From: Pedobacter sp. SYP-B3415
Lineage (GTDB): Bacteria; Bacteroidota; Bacteroidia; Sphingobacteriales; Sphingobacteriaceae
DNA length: 64,000 nt
Assembly: GCF_004138205.1 (NCBI RefSeq)
Contig: NZ_RXNQ01000008.1
Span: 35,483-99,482, forward strand
Reading direction: 5' to 3'
Position 1 is the stretch's first letter, and each line of letters begins with the position of its first letter. The notes beneath the pieces are model-generated. The model made no database searches and was not told where the DNA came from. It saw nothing but the letters and a program-made list of their open reading frames with translations. A program made the translations under genes and the position numbers. Of this stretch, positions 26,889 to 34,580 are shown piece after piece.

Positions 26889-29102
26889 TTAGAGTACCTC
26901 CCTGATCTTTTTGCTATTTCCCACCACCCAGACAATATCTCCATTGTCGAAAATAAAATCCGACTGCGGATTTAAGATACGCTGATCACCCCTCTCAACG
27001 CCAACTACAAGCGCGCTTGCTTTTTCGCGGATGCCTGCATTGCGTATAGAATGCCCGTAAACCGGCGACTGGCTGTTGATAACCACCTTCTGCAACGTCA
27101 TGTCAGATTTCGGAAATTCCGCATCACCTGCTGATTCGTTCTCAAGAAATTTCTGGAAAACAGCAAGCTGTTCGTCGGTTCCGATTACGGAAAGTTTATC
27201 TGCCGGAAAAAGCTGAACGTCTTTTCCGGGCGTAGGGATCATGCTGTTGCCCCGTTCGATCAGCGCGATGTTGATGCCGAACTTTTCCCGGATGGAAAGT
27301 TCTACAAGTGTTTTCCCCAGCATGGGCGACGCCGACGGTACGACCATCTCTGCAAGGTGCATGTCCCAGGGCAGGATCTCCGGTTTGTTTTTTTCGTTGT
27401 CGCGCGCATGCAGGTTGTGCAGAAAACGTGATTCGAGCTTGTCATAAAAAGCCTGAAGCCTGCGCTGAAAGATGACGATAACGAGTACGGTAAGGGCCAG
27501 CGCAATCAACGCAGCCACCCATGTACTAAAGAATTCATACATCAGGAAACCTACAAAAAACACGGCCAGCAATACCCGGAAAACTTCGAGGGCAACCAGC
27601 GGTCCCCGCGTATATTTTTTGTTCAGCCACAGGTGAGAGTATGCATTCTTCTGTATCCGCCGGATGGCGAGTGCCCAAAGAAAGGGAGCAAGCAGCATCA
27701 GCGCGAGCACAACGCTGAGAATGTTGCCGTTCAGGCCAGAGAGGATGTTTTTAGTTACGAAGGGCTGCAGGTATCTTGCCGAGGCAAAAATGATAGCTAC
27801 AGACAAAACAGAATGAATAATGGTATTGAAGGCATATGCCCGCAGCAGGATCTTCCAGTCGCTCAGCCGGGTAATGCCTTCGGTACCGGTACTGTAGCGG
27901 CTTATGGCAGCTGTCCACCGCTTCGGCAGCACACGATTCAGAAAGTTATAAAACGGTTCAGATACCTTGATCAGATAAGGTGTAGTGAACGTGGTAATAG
28001 CAGATGCGGCGACGGCGATGGGGTATAGAAAATCGCTCGTCACTTTCAGCGATACACCCAGTGTGGCAATGATAAATGAGAATTCCCCGATCTGCGCAAG
28101 GCTCATCCCGGTTTGTATAGAAGTCTTCAAAGGCTGTCCGGAGAGGAGCGCACCCAGTGAAGAGCTGATGAACTTTCCTGATATCGTGACAAGGGTAACG
28201 ACTACGATAGGAAGTGCATAGTCGATCAGGATCTTCGGATCGATCATCATGCCTACCGACACAAAAAAGATGGCGGCGAAGAGGTCTTTAACCGACTTGG
28301 TCAGGTGCTCTATTTTTTCGGCCTGCGTTGTCTCGGCAAGGATGGATCCCATGATGAAAGCGCCGAGGGCTGGAGAGAAACCGACCTTAACCGCCAGCAG
28401 TACCATGATCAGGCAGAGCGCAAGTGAAACAACCAGCATGGTTTCATCATTCATCAGCTTGCGTGTTGCGCGAAGAAAACTGGGTACCAGGAAAATGCCT
28501 CCTAAAAACCAGAGCACCAGGAAAAAACCGAGTTTCAGAATGGAAATAAGCATTTCGGTGCCGGCCGCCTGCTGACTGAGTGCCAGCGTGGACAGCAAAA
28601 CCAGTAGAAGGATAGCAACAAGGTCTTCAACGATCAGCACCCCAAACACAAGTCCGGCAAATTTCTTGTGCTTTACACCCAGTTCTTCAAAGGCACGAAT
28701 AATAATTGTTGTTGAAGAAACAGAAAGAATGCCGCCCAGAAAAATACTGTCCATCGTAGACCAGCCCATGGCCTGCCCTGCAACATAACCCGCCAGCAGC
28801 ATAAATACGACTTCGACAATTGCTGTGACCGACGCTGTACCCCCAACTTTTACCAGCTTTTTGAAACTGAATTCCAGACCAAGACTGAACAAGAGAAAAA
28901 TAACCCCGATCTCGGCCCAGATGGTAATGCTTTTCTGATCGGTTACAGTCGGTATAAAACTAAAATGCGGACCGACAAGCATTCCTGCAAGAATATACCC
29001 CAGAACGAGTGGTTGCCGTATACGTTTAAAAACAAGGGTGGTGATGCCTGCGGCGGCAAGAATCAATCCAAGATCGGCAATCAGTTCTGGCAGATGAATC
29101 AT
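26889..29102 (-). CDS. Kef-type CPA2 cation:proton antiporter with two TrkA-C domains
   Basis: Inner-membrane monovalent cation/proton antiporter, likely K+/H+. The N-terminal Na_H_exchanger domain has about 12 helices (residues about 5-385), with QPLVLGYILAGMLVGP near the start. A second hydrophobic part follows (about 420-540). The C-terminus has two RCK/TrkA-C-like ligand-binding domains (about 575-650 and 665-737, including DIVWVVGN). There is no NAD-binding RCK-N domain between them, unlike KefB/KefC. ATG at 29102 (MIHLPEL) was chosen over a longer in-frame start at 29153. Length is 737 residues. Confidence 0.88.
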   Translation of the reverse strand: MIHLPELIADLGLILAAAGITTLVFKRIRQPLVLGYILAGMLVGPHFSFIPTVTDQKSITIWAEIGVIFLLFSLGLEFSFKKLVKVGGTASVTAIVEVVFMLLAGYVAGQAMGWSTMDSIFLGGILSVSSTTIIIRAFEELGVKHKKFAGLVFGVLIVEDLVAILLLVLLSTLALSQQAAGTEMLISILKLGFFLVLWFLGGIFLVPSFLRATRKLMNDETMLVVSLALCLIMVLLAVKVGFSPALGAFIMGSILAETTQAEKIEHLTKSVKDLFAAIFFVSVGMMIDPKILIDYALPIVVVTLVTISGKFISSSLGALLSGQPLKTSIQTGMSLAQIGEFSFIIATLGVSLKVTSDFLYPIAVAASAITTFTTPYLIKVSEPFYNFLNRVLPKRWTAAISRYSTGTEGITRLSDWKILLRAYAFNTIIHSVLSVAIIFASARYLQPFVTKNILSGLNGNILSVVLALMLLAPFLWALAIRRIQKNAYSHLWLNKKYTRGPLVALEVFRVLLAVFFVGFLMYEFFSTWVAALIALALTVLVIVIFQRRLQAFYDKLESRFLHNLHARDNEKNKPEILPWDMHLAEMVVPSASPMLGKTLVELSIREKFGINIALIERGNSMIPTPGKDVQLFPADKLSVIGTDEQLAVFQKFLENESAGDAEFPKSDMTLQKVVINSQSPVYGHSIRNAGIREKASALVVGVERGDQRILNPQSDFIFDNGDIVWVVGNSKKIREVL

Positions 29103-29201
29103 AGAATACAGGAAGTTTCGTGTGTAAAGACACCGCCAAGGCAGCGGCAACATGCCCGGTCAGGCCAGGCTTTGCTGTAAATATAAGGAAAAATGTGGTA
29201 G

Positions 29202-29234
29202 GGACCATGGACCGTCGACCCTGAACCATGGTCC
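29202..29234. repeat. 9-base inverted repeat GGACCATGG/CCATGGTCC
   Basis: Perfect arms at 29202-29210 and 29226-29234 around a 15-base spacer that itself contains GTCGAC. It lies between the ribF stop and the antiporter promoter region. On the minus strand it could act as a weak ribF terminator, though the T-rich stretch is several bases away. Confidence 0.65.
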
Positions 29235-29239
29235 GGAAA

Positions 29240-30259
29240 CTAAAGATTCCCTGATCTGAAAAATTGCAGCGTTGCAGCCTTGTCTTGATGCAGCTGTTGT
29301 GTCAGGGCTTCAAGCCCGGTAAATTTTACGTCATGACGCAAAAATTTGAGAAAATTCATGCGGATACGCTGTCCGTAGATCTCGCGCCCGAAATCAAAGA
29401 TGTTCACTTCAATGTTGCGCGTCATTCCGTTAATAGTAGGCCGCTGACCAATGTAAGCCATACCCCGATAAACCGCGGCCGGCGTCTCGGCTTCTTCTGC
29501 TGCCGCCCTGGGCAAATCGATTACCGCTTCGGGGTTACCGGTATCAAAAGGTCCGCTGACGTCCATTTCGATCGTTACTGCGTAAATCCCGTCTGAAGGA
29601 ATGAGCTTATAGGTTTCTTCGACAAAAATATTTGCGGTAGGAAAGCCTATGGTCCGGCCAATCTTATCCCCCTTTACAACGGGGCCTTCGATCGAGAAGG
29701 GATATCCCAGGTATTCCGTAGCCAGCGATACATCGCCGGCAAGGAGCGCGGCGCGGATTTTTGTTGAGCTGACTGCGACATCATTGATGTCCTGCTCACC
29801 GATTTCCTCCACGGTAAATTCATAATGCCCGGAAGATAATTGCAGCTCGGGAAGGCCGCCACGGCGGTCTTTGCCGAAACGGTGGTCATATCCGATAATG
29901 ATATGACGTGTTCCGATCGTATTGACCAGGATATGTTCAATATATTGCTGCGGGCTCAGGTTTGAAAAGTCGCGTGTGAAAGGCGTAATGATGAGGTGAT
30001 CAACACCGAGTTCGGCCAGCATCCGGGCTTTTTCAGCTAACGTATTGATCATTTTCAGATCCTGGTTTTCCGGATCAATAATCATCCGCGGATGCGGAAA
30101 AAAAGTAAGCAATACGCTTTCTCCCCCCTGGTCGGCAGCACGTTCGCACAGCTGACGAATGATTTTTTGGTGACCGAAATGTACACCGTCAAAAGTGCCA
30201 ATGGTGACCACCGCGTGCGGAAGTTTCCTGAACTGGGATAGCTGGTTGTATATCTTCAT
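29240..30259 (-). CDS. ribF: Bifunctional riboflavin kinase / FMN adenylyltransferase
   Basis: Converts riboflavin to FMN and then FAD. The N-terminal nucleotidyltransferase domain has TIGTFDGVHFGHQKI (residues about 20-34) with the HxGH motif. The C-terminal riboflavin kinase domain has GRTIGFPTANI and a later NIEVNIFDF block. Length 339 is a little above the usual 310, due to an insertion around residues 245-265 rich in Ala and Glu. It is last in the ftsX-to-ribF gene run, 31 bases after yitT. Confidence 0.95.
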   Translation of the reverse strand: MKIYNQLSQFRKLPHAVVTIGTFDGVHFGHQKIIRQLCERAADQGGESVLLTFFPHPRMIIDPENQDLKMINTLAEKARMLAELGVDHLIITPFTRDFSNLSPQQYIEHILVNTIGTRHIIIGYDHRFGKDRRGGLPELQLSSGHYEFTVEEIGEQDINDVAVSSTKIRAALLAGDVSLATEYLGYPFSIEGPVVKGDKIGRTIGFPTANIFVEETYKLIPSDGIYAVTIEMDVSGPFDTGNPEAVIDLPRAAAEEAETPAAVYRGMAYIGQRPTINGMTRNIEVNIFDFGREIYGQRIRMNFLKFLRHDVKFTGLEALTQQLHQDKAATLQFFRSGNL

Positions 30260-30289
30260 GGTAAAATGCTGTGGTAATGAAGTCGTGGC

Positions 30290-31153
30290 TTAGTGCAGCA
30301 CATGCCTTTTTACAACGCCGCCTTTCAGATCCGCGATCTGCTGCTGCACAACAAAGGCATCCGGGTCAATCTGTCTGATCTCTGCCTGGAGTTTACTCAT
30401 TTCGAGTTTTGTCACGACGGTATAGACAATATCGATTTCTTTTTGTTCGCCGTAGCCGCCTTCTCCCTTGTAAATCGTTACGCCGCGTTTCATGTCGTTT
30501 ATGATAAACGCTTTGATCTCTTCTTTCCGTTCAGAAATGATCGTTACCCCGGTGTACTGTTCCAGTCCGTTAACAATGAAATCGACCGTATTTGACGCTG
30601 ACAGGTAGGTCAGGATGGCATAAAGCGCCGTGTTAATATTCAGAAAGACAGCAGCGAACGCAAAAATTACGATGTTAAGCACCAGGATAATGTTTCCTAC
30701 TGTGAGCATGCTGTTTTTGCTGATATAAAGCGCCAGAACCTCGGTACCATCGATCACGCAGCCGCCGCGCATAGCCAGGCCAATACCGCCCCCAAGGAAA
30801 AACCCGCCAAAAAATGCAATGAGCAGGGGGTCGTGCGTAATCGACCGGAAGGGTACCACGAGTAACGCTACGGCAAGCACGATAATAGCCAGGCTGGTTT
30901 TTATGGCAAAGCCTTTCCCAATCTGCCTGTAACCGAGAATAACGAAAGGAATATTGATCAGGATGATCAGGTATGATAATTTCCAGCCCGTAAGTGTGCT
31001 GACAAGCAGGGATATGCCGGTTACACCGCCATCGATAAATTCATTCGGTATCAGGAAACTTTTAAGGCCGAAACTGGCCGATGTAACGCCTGCGGCAATA
31101 AGCAGCAATTCTTTCAGATACCGGGTTCGTTTGTTTTTTATATGGCCATGCAT
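30290..31153 (-). CDS. YitT family membrane protein (DUF2179 C-terminus)
   Basis: Inner-membrane protein with five or six helices (about residues 14-185) followed by a cytoplasmic DUF2179 domain (about 205-280; TVVTKLEMSKLQAEIRQIDPDAFV). The family is widespread, and its transport role is unproven. GGGIGLAMRGGCVIDGTEVLAL is a strong family block. It sits between truB and ribF on the same strand with gaps of 24 and 30 bases, so it has joined an otherwise standard Bacteroidota gene order. Confidence 0.9.
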   Translation of the reverse strand: MHGHIKNKRTRYLKELLLIAAGVTSASFGLKSFLIPNEFIDGGVTGISLLVSTLTGWKLSYLIILINIPFVILGYRQIGKGFAIKTSLAIIVLAVALLVVPFRSITHDPLLIAFFGGFFLGGGIGLAMRGGCVIDGTEVLALYISKNSMLTVGNIILVLNIVIFAFAAVFLNINTALYAILTYLSASNTVDFIVNGLEQYTGVTIISERKEEIKAFIINDMKRGVTIYKGEGGYGEQKEIDIVYTVVTKLEMSKLQAEIRQIDPDAFVVQQQIADLKGGVVKRHVLH

Positions 31154-31177
31154 ACTACATTGCTTTTTAGAGATCTG

Positions 31178-31915
31178 TCAGTTTTCTGCAGCCGGCTGCG
31201 GTGCAGCTTCCCGCTGTGCCCGAAGATGTTTAACGAGATCCATGACCTCGAACGAATTTTCAAGCAAAAAGTTTCCGCTCCGGGTTCTTTTCAGCTCCGC
31301 AAGGTAGGCACCGTTGTTCAGCGCTTTACCGAAGTCAGACACAAGCGAGCGGATGTAGGTGCCTTTGCTGCATACTACGCGAAAATCGATCTCCGGCAAC
31401 GCGATGCGTGTGATCTGGAATACAGAAACGGTAACATAACGCGGTCTCAGTTCTGTTTCCTCGCCGCGTCGTGCTTTCATATACAGCCTTTCGCCATTTA
31501 CCTTCACAGCCGAATGAGCGGGAGGGTACTGAACGATCTCGCCGGTGAAGGGTTTTACTGCGTCATAAATTTCAGAATCGGTTATGCCGTCGAGCGGAAA
31601 CTCCTGGTCTACAGTTGTCTCGAGGTCATACGATGGAGTTGTTGCACCGAGAATCATTGTGCCGGTGTATTCCTTTTCTTCCGCCTGAAAGGTGTCGATT
31701 TGTTTGGTTAACTTGCCAGTACAGACCAGCAGAAGGCCGGTGGCCAGGGGATCGAGTGTACCGGCATGGCCAACCTTCAGTTTTGCCGGTTTGAGCGCGC
31801 CGCGGATTTTGTTTACGACATCAAAAGACGTCCACCGGTAAGGCTTGTTGATCAGCAACAGCTCACCTTCGGGGAAATTAAAATCAGGAAACTCCGGTGT
31901 TTTTTCTTCGCTCAA
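31178..31915 (-). CDS. truB: tRNA pseudouridine(55) synthase
   Basis: Makes pseudouridine 55 in the T-loop of tRNAs. The catalytic aspartate is Asp55 in VGHAGTLDPLATGLL, and LLINKPYRWTSFDVV is the N-terminal family block. VRCSKGTYIRSL-like sequence (VVCSKGTYIRSLVSD) is also present. Length 245 residues. The start is TTG at 31915: a stop codon lies two codons upstream and no ATG occurs before the conserved core. A TACCTTTG promoter element is 16 bases upstream, so truB may have its own promoter inside the cluster. Confidence 0.94.
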   Translation of the reverse strand: MSEEKTPEFPDFNFPEGELLLINKPYRWTSFDVVNKIRGALKPAKLKVGHAGTLDPLATGLLLVCTGKLTKQIDTFQAEEKEYTGTMILGATTPSYDLETTVDQEFPLDGITDSEIYDAVKPFTGEIVQYPPAHSAVKVNGERLYMKARRGEETELRPRYVTVSVFQITRIALPEIDFRVVCSKGTYIRSLVSDFGKALNNGAYLAELKRTRSGNFLLENSFEVMDLVKHLRAQREAAPQPAAEN

Positions 31916-31931
31916 AATTCAGTTTTTTGCG

Positions 31932-31939
31932 CAAAGGTA
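31932..31939 (-). promoter_or_regulatory. TAnnTTTG element before truB
   Basis: Reads TACCTTTG on the minus strand in the 28-base gap between uppP and truB. The -7 match is exact; the -33 element is not seen. Confidence 0.45.
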
Positions 31940-31943
31940 GGTA

Positions 31944-32738
31944 TTAATTTACATCTATATGGTAACCGGAAAGAAAGAGCACCAGGATAACAATGCCGAG
32001 AATGATCCGGTACCAGCCAAAAACGCGGAACCCGTGTTTTGTCAGAAAACTGATAAATGATTTGATCGCAATAATGGCCACGATAAAGGCTATGACATTG
32101 CCGACCAGCAGCAGCTTGATGTTTTCTGCGTTCAGCAGGTGATAACCTTTCAGCAGTTTGTATCCCGTAGCAGCGCACATAGTTGGTACTGCCAGGAAGA
32201 ACGAAAATTCTGCCGCGGCGGCTTTACTGAGCTTCTGGCTCATGCCACCGATAATGGTTGCTGCACTGCGGCTCAGGCCCGGAAATACGACAGCGAGAAC
32301 CTGGAAAAATCCAATTTTTAATGCCATTCCATTGCTGATAGCGCGTTCATCAGTTATTTCAGGTTTTTTAAACCAACGGTCGATAAACAACAGCAGAACA
32401 CCACCTGCAAACAAGACGGTCGCAATAAAAACCGGATTGCCGAGGGTGTTGTCAATAAAATCATTCAGCAGGAAGCCAAATACAAGAGCGGGAATAACCG
32501 CGATAAGGAGTTTGAGATAAAACTTCCAGTCGCTGAAGTTGAAAAATTTCTTCCAGTAGATAACAACGACAGCCAGAATTGCGCCCAGCTGAATGGCAAC
32601 CTCAAAAAGTTTTACAAAATCATCATTGCCGATTCCCATAAGCGCAGACGCGATAGCCATGTGTCCGGTGGAAGATACAGGCAAAAACTCGGTAAGACCC
32701 TCGATAACCGCGAGGATAAATGCTTCAAGATAGTTCAT
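31944..32738 (-). CDS. uppP: Undecaprenyl-diphosphatase (BacA type)
   Basis: Recycles the lipid carrier of peptidoglycan synthesis by dephosphorylating undecaprenyl diphosphate; bacitracin resistance is the classic phenotype. Motif 1 is EGLTEFLPVSSTGHM (about residues 13-27) and motif 2 is PGLSRSAATI (about 153-162), both carrying catalytic residues. About eight membrane helices in 264 residues. Nine bases follow the DUF3098 gene, in the run ftsX-DUF3098-uppP-truB-yitT-ribF. Confidence 0.96.
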   Translation of the reverse strand: MNYLEAFILAVIEGLTEFLPVSSTGHMAIASALMGIGNDDFVKLFEVAIQLGAILAVVVIYWKKFFNFSDWKFYLKLLIAVIPALVFGFLLNDFIDNTLGNPVFIATVLFAGGVLLLFIDRWFKKPEITDERAISNGMALKIGFFQVLAVVFPGLSRSAATIIGGMSQKLSKAAAAEFSFFLAVPTMCAATGYKLLKGYHLLNAENIKLLLVGNVIAFIVAIIAIKSFISFLTKHGFRVFGWYRIILGIVILVLFLSGYHIDVN

Positions 32739-32747
32739 CAGATGTGC

Positions 32748-32972
32748 CTATTTTTTTAGCACAGCGTAAATGCCGAAACCAAAACCAAAGAGGACAACCA
32801 GCGGAGCGATGAGCGTCTTTCTGGTATCATAAATATCTGTGGTGCCCATCATCAGTATGAAGCCAACGGCAACGATTGCGATACTGATCAGCAGCAGCTG
32901 ATAGTTTTTCTTTGTAAAAACCAGTTCGCTACCGGTTTCTTTTGTTGCGGTTGTTTGTTTTTTCTCTGCCAT
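32748..32972 (-). CDS. DUF3098 family small membrane protein
   Basis: A 74-residue protein with two membrane helices (about residues 27-46 and 55-72) and a charged Lys/Thr-rich N-terminus. The FTKKNYQLLLISIAIVAVGF block and the ending RKTLIAPLVVLFGFGFGIYAV fit DUF3098, a Bacteroidota family usually found between ftsX and uppP. The function is unknown; a link to cell division or wall synthesis is suggested only by gene order. Its ATG overlaps the ftsX stop by one base (TAATG), so the two are translationally coupled. Confidence 0.88.
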   Translation of the reverse strand: MAEKKQTTATKETGSELVFTKKNYQLLLISIAIVAVGFILMMGTTDIYDTRKTLIAPLVVLFGFGFGIYAVLKK

Positions 32973-33850
32973 TATCTGTAAAGATCGTAAATTTTTAAAC
33001 GCAGGTACCTGCTTACTGCAAAATAGGTGCTGATCCCGGTAATGAATATACCGATAACGATCAGTGCAAGGAAAACGATGCCAAACTCGGTATAGTTGCG
33101 CAGAATGACAATTTCAGGGATTTCTTTTTGTGCATAGAACAACATGGCCAGCAGGATGATGATCGCAATGAATGCTGACAACAGACCGTGCAGAGATGCA
33201 TACAGCATAAACGGCTTGCGGATAAAGTTTTTTGTGGCACCAACCAGCTGCATGCTTTTAATAAGAAAGCGCTGTGAATAGATAGCCAGGCGGATGGTAT
33301 TGTTGATCAGCGCTACCGCAATAACAAGGAGAATGACGGCAAAACCAAGGATAACCAGTCCGATCGCATTGACATTCTTATTTACCATATCAATAAGGGA
33401 ACTCTGGTAAATGACCTCCTTTACAAGCGGGTTGTTCTGGATGTTCTTTTTAAGTTTTTCTATGCCCTGTGTATTGGCGTATTCGGCCTTCATGTAGACA
33501 TCGACGGTTGAAAGGAGTGGATTATAACCAAGAAAATTTACAAAATCCTCACCAAGGTCCTGGGTCAGGTTTCGTGCAGCCAGTTCTTTGTTTACGTATT
33601 GCGTCTGTTTAACCGCCTGATTGCCGTTAAGTTCTTTCTGAAACTGAAGCACATCGGCTTCCTTCGCACCCTCGTCGACGATAATATTCAGTACGATATT
33701 CTCTTTCACGTAGTTGGAAAGATTCTTTGCATGAACAAGGATCAGACCGAGTGCGCCCAGCATCAGCAGAACCAGGGCAATACTGAAAATGGTGGAAATA
33801 TAGATCGTCTTCGTTTTTTTCGATGCGTCACTTACTTCAAATTCTTCCAT
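32972..33850 (-). CDS. ftsX: Cell division protein FtsX
   Basis: Permease-like partner of FtsE that activates peptidoglycan hydrolases at the division site. One membrane helix near the N-terminus (about residues 17-40) is followed by a periplasmic domain (about 41-165, including VYMKAEYANTQGIEKLKKNI) and then three helices with KSMQLVGATKNFIRKPFMLYASLHGLLSA, a strong FtsX signature. Length 292. FtsE is not adjacent, which is usual for Bacteroidota. It is first in the six-gene run ending with ribF. Confidence 0.92.
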   Translation of the reverse strand: MEEFEVSDASKKTKTIYISTIFSIALVLLMLGALGLILVHAKNLSNYVKENIVLNIIVDEGAKEADVLQFQKELNGNQAVKQTQYVNKELAARNLTQDLGEDFVNFLGYNPLLSTVDVYMKAEYANTQGIEKLKKNIQNNPLVKEVIYQSSLIDMVNKNVNAIGLVILGFAVILLVIAVALINNTIRLAIYSQRFLIKSMQLVGATKNFIRKPFMLYASLHGLLSAFIAIIILLAMLFYAQKEIPEIVILRNYTEFGIVFLALIVIGIFITGISTYFAVSRYLRLKIYDLYR

Positions 33851-33897
33851 TTACGTGTGTTCTTTTTGCGAAATTATAAATTATAACCATTAAAGCG

Positions 33898-33905
33898 CAA
33901 AAATA
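33898..33905 (-). promoter_or_regulatory. TAnnTTTG element before ftsX cluster
   Basis: Reads TATTTTTG on the minus strand, 47 bases upstream of the ftsX ATG. It could drive the ftsX-to-ribF cluster; no -33 TTTG is visible. Confidence 0.4.
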
Positions 33906-34030
33906 GCCGCTTTATTTACCCTGGCGGCGGCAGTATAAATAAGAAAAATCCAGCGGTGCATGCTGCCTGACGGGATGCCTGTACGAATTTGGTACTAATT
34001 TCGTTTAAATATGGAAACAACTCACCTACC

Positions 34031-34450
34031 ATGAAAAAAACACTTACGCTGATCGCATTTTTTGCATTGATCCTGACCGCCTTTTCTTCCTGTAAAAAGG
34101 AAGAATTCGCCGAACAACCGCTTAGACACAAGATGTTCGGAAAGTGGCAGGTCGAAAAGGTAACCCGTACAATTTCGGGCCAGGCACCTGTTACAGAAAC
34201 CTATAACGCTCCAGGCGATTATATAGATTTCCGTGAGAACGATGATGATGACTTTGAACAAAGCCTTGATGGCGACCGCACTATCGGCACCTGGACGGTA
34301 AATATCGACAACAGTTTTGATCTTCGTTACTCTTTTGGCCTGCTGTCTGCAAAGCTGGACAATATTTCTGAAACCCGCTTTCAATTTACCGGAACAATGA
34401 AAAACTCGGGTGGCCAGACAGAGACACAGACTTTTTATCTTAAGCGTTAA
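34031..34450 (+). CDS. Small lipocalin-like lipoprotein, unknown function
   Basis: A 139-residue protein with a lipoprotein signal ending in TAFSSC (Cys20), followed by CKKEEF. The mature part contains FGKWQVEKVT, an acidic stretch (FRENDDDDFEQ) and alternating strand-like segments such as GTWTVNIDNSFDLRYSFG. That pattern is seen in Bacteroidota lipocalin-like domains, where KWxxxxv is the first strand. ATG at 34031 was preferred to an upstream TTG because it starts the signal peptide. It is followed by a strong terminator. No function can be given. Confidence 0.75.
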   Translation: MKKTLTLIAFFALILTAFSSCKKEEFAEQPLRHKMFGKWQVEKVTRTISGQAPVTETYNAPGDYIDFRENDDDDFEQSLDGDRTIGTWTVNIDNSFDLRYSFGLLSAKLDNISETRFQFTGTMKNSGGQTETQTFYLKR

Positions 34451-34473
34451 TTTCCAATTCCCTCTATTTGCAG

Positions 34474-34509
34474 GCGCTGCCGGGATCTTTCCGGGCAGCG
34501 CTTTTTTTT
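34474..34509 (+). terminator. intrinsic terminator
   Basis: Stem GCGCTGCC/GGCAGCGC with a 12-base loop and a run of eight T, 24 bases after the lipoprotein gene. Confidence 0.9.
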
Positions 34510-34580
34510 GATGGTGGCTCCCGTTTTCCAAAGCAGCGTAATTTGCGTATTTTCGCCAGCTTAAAAACGAAGACTTCTAC

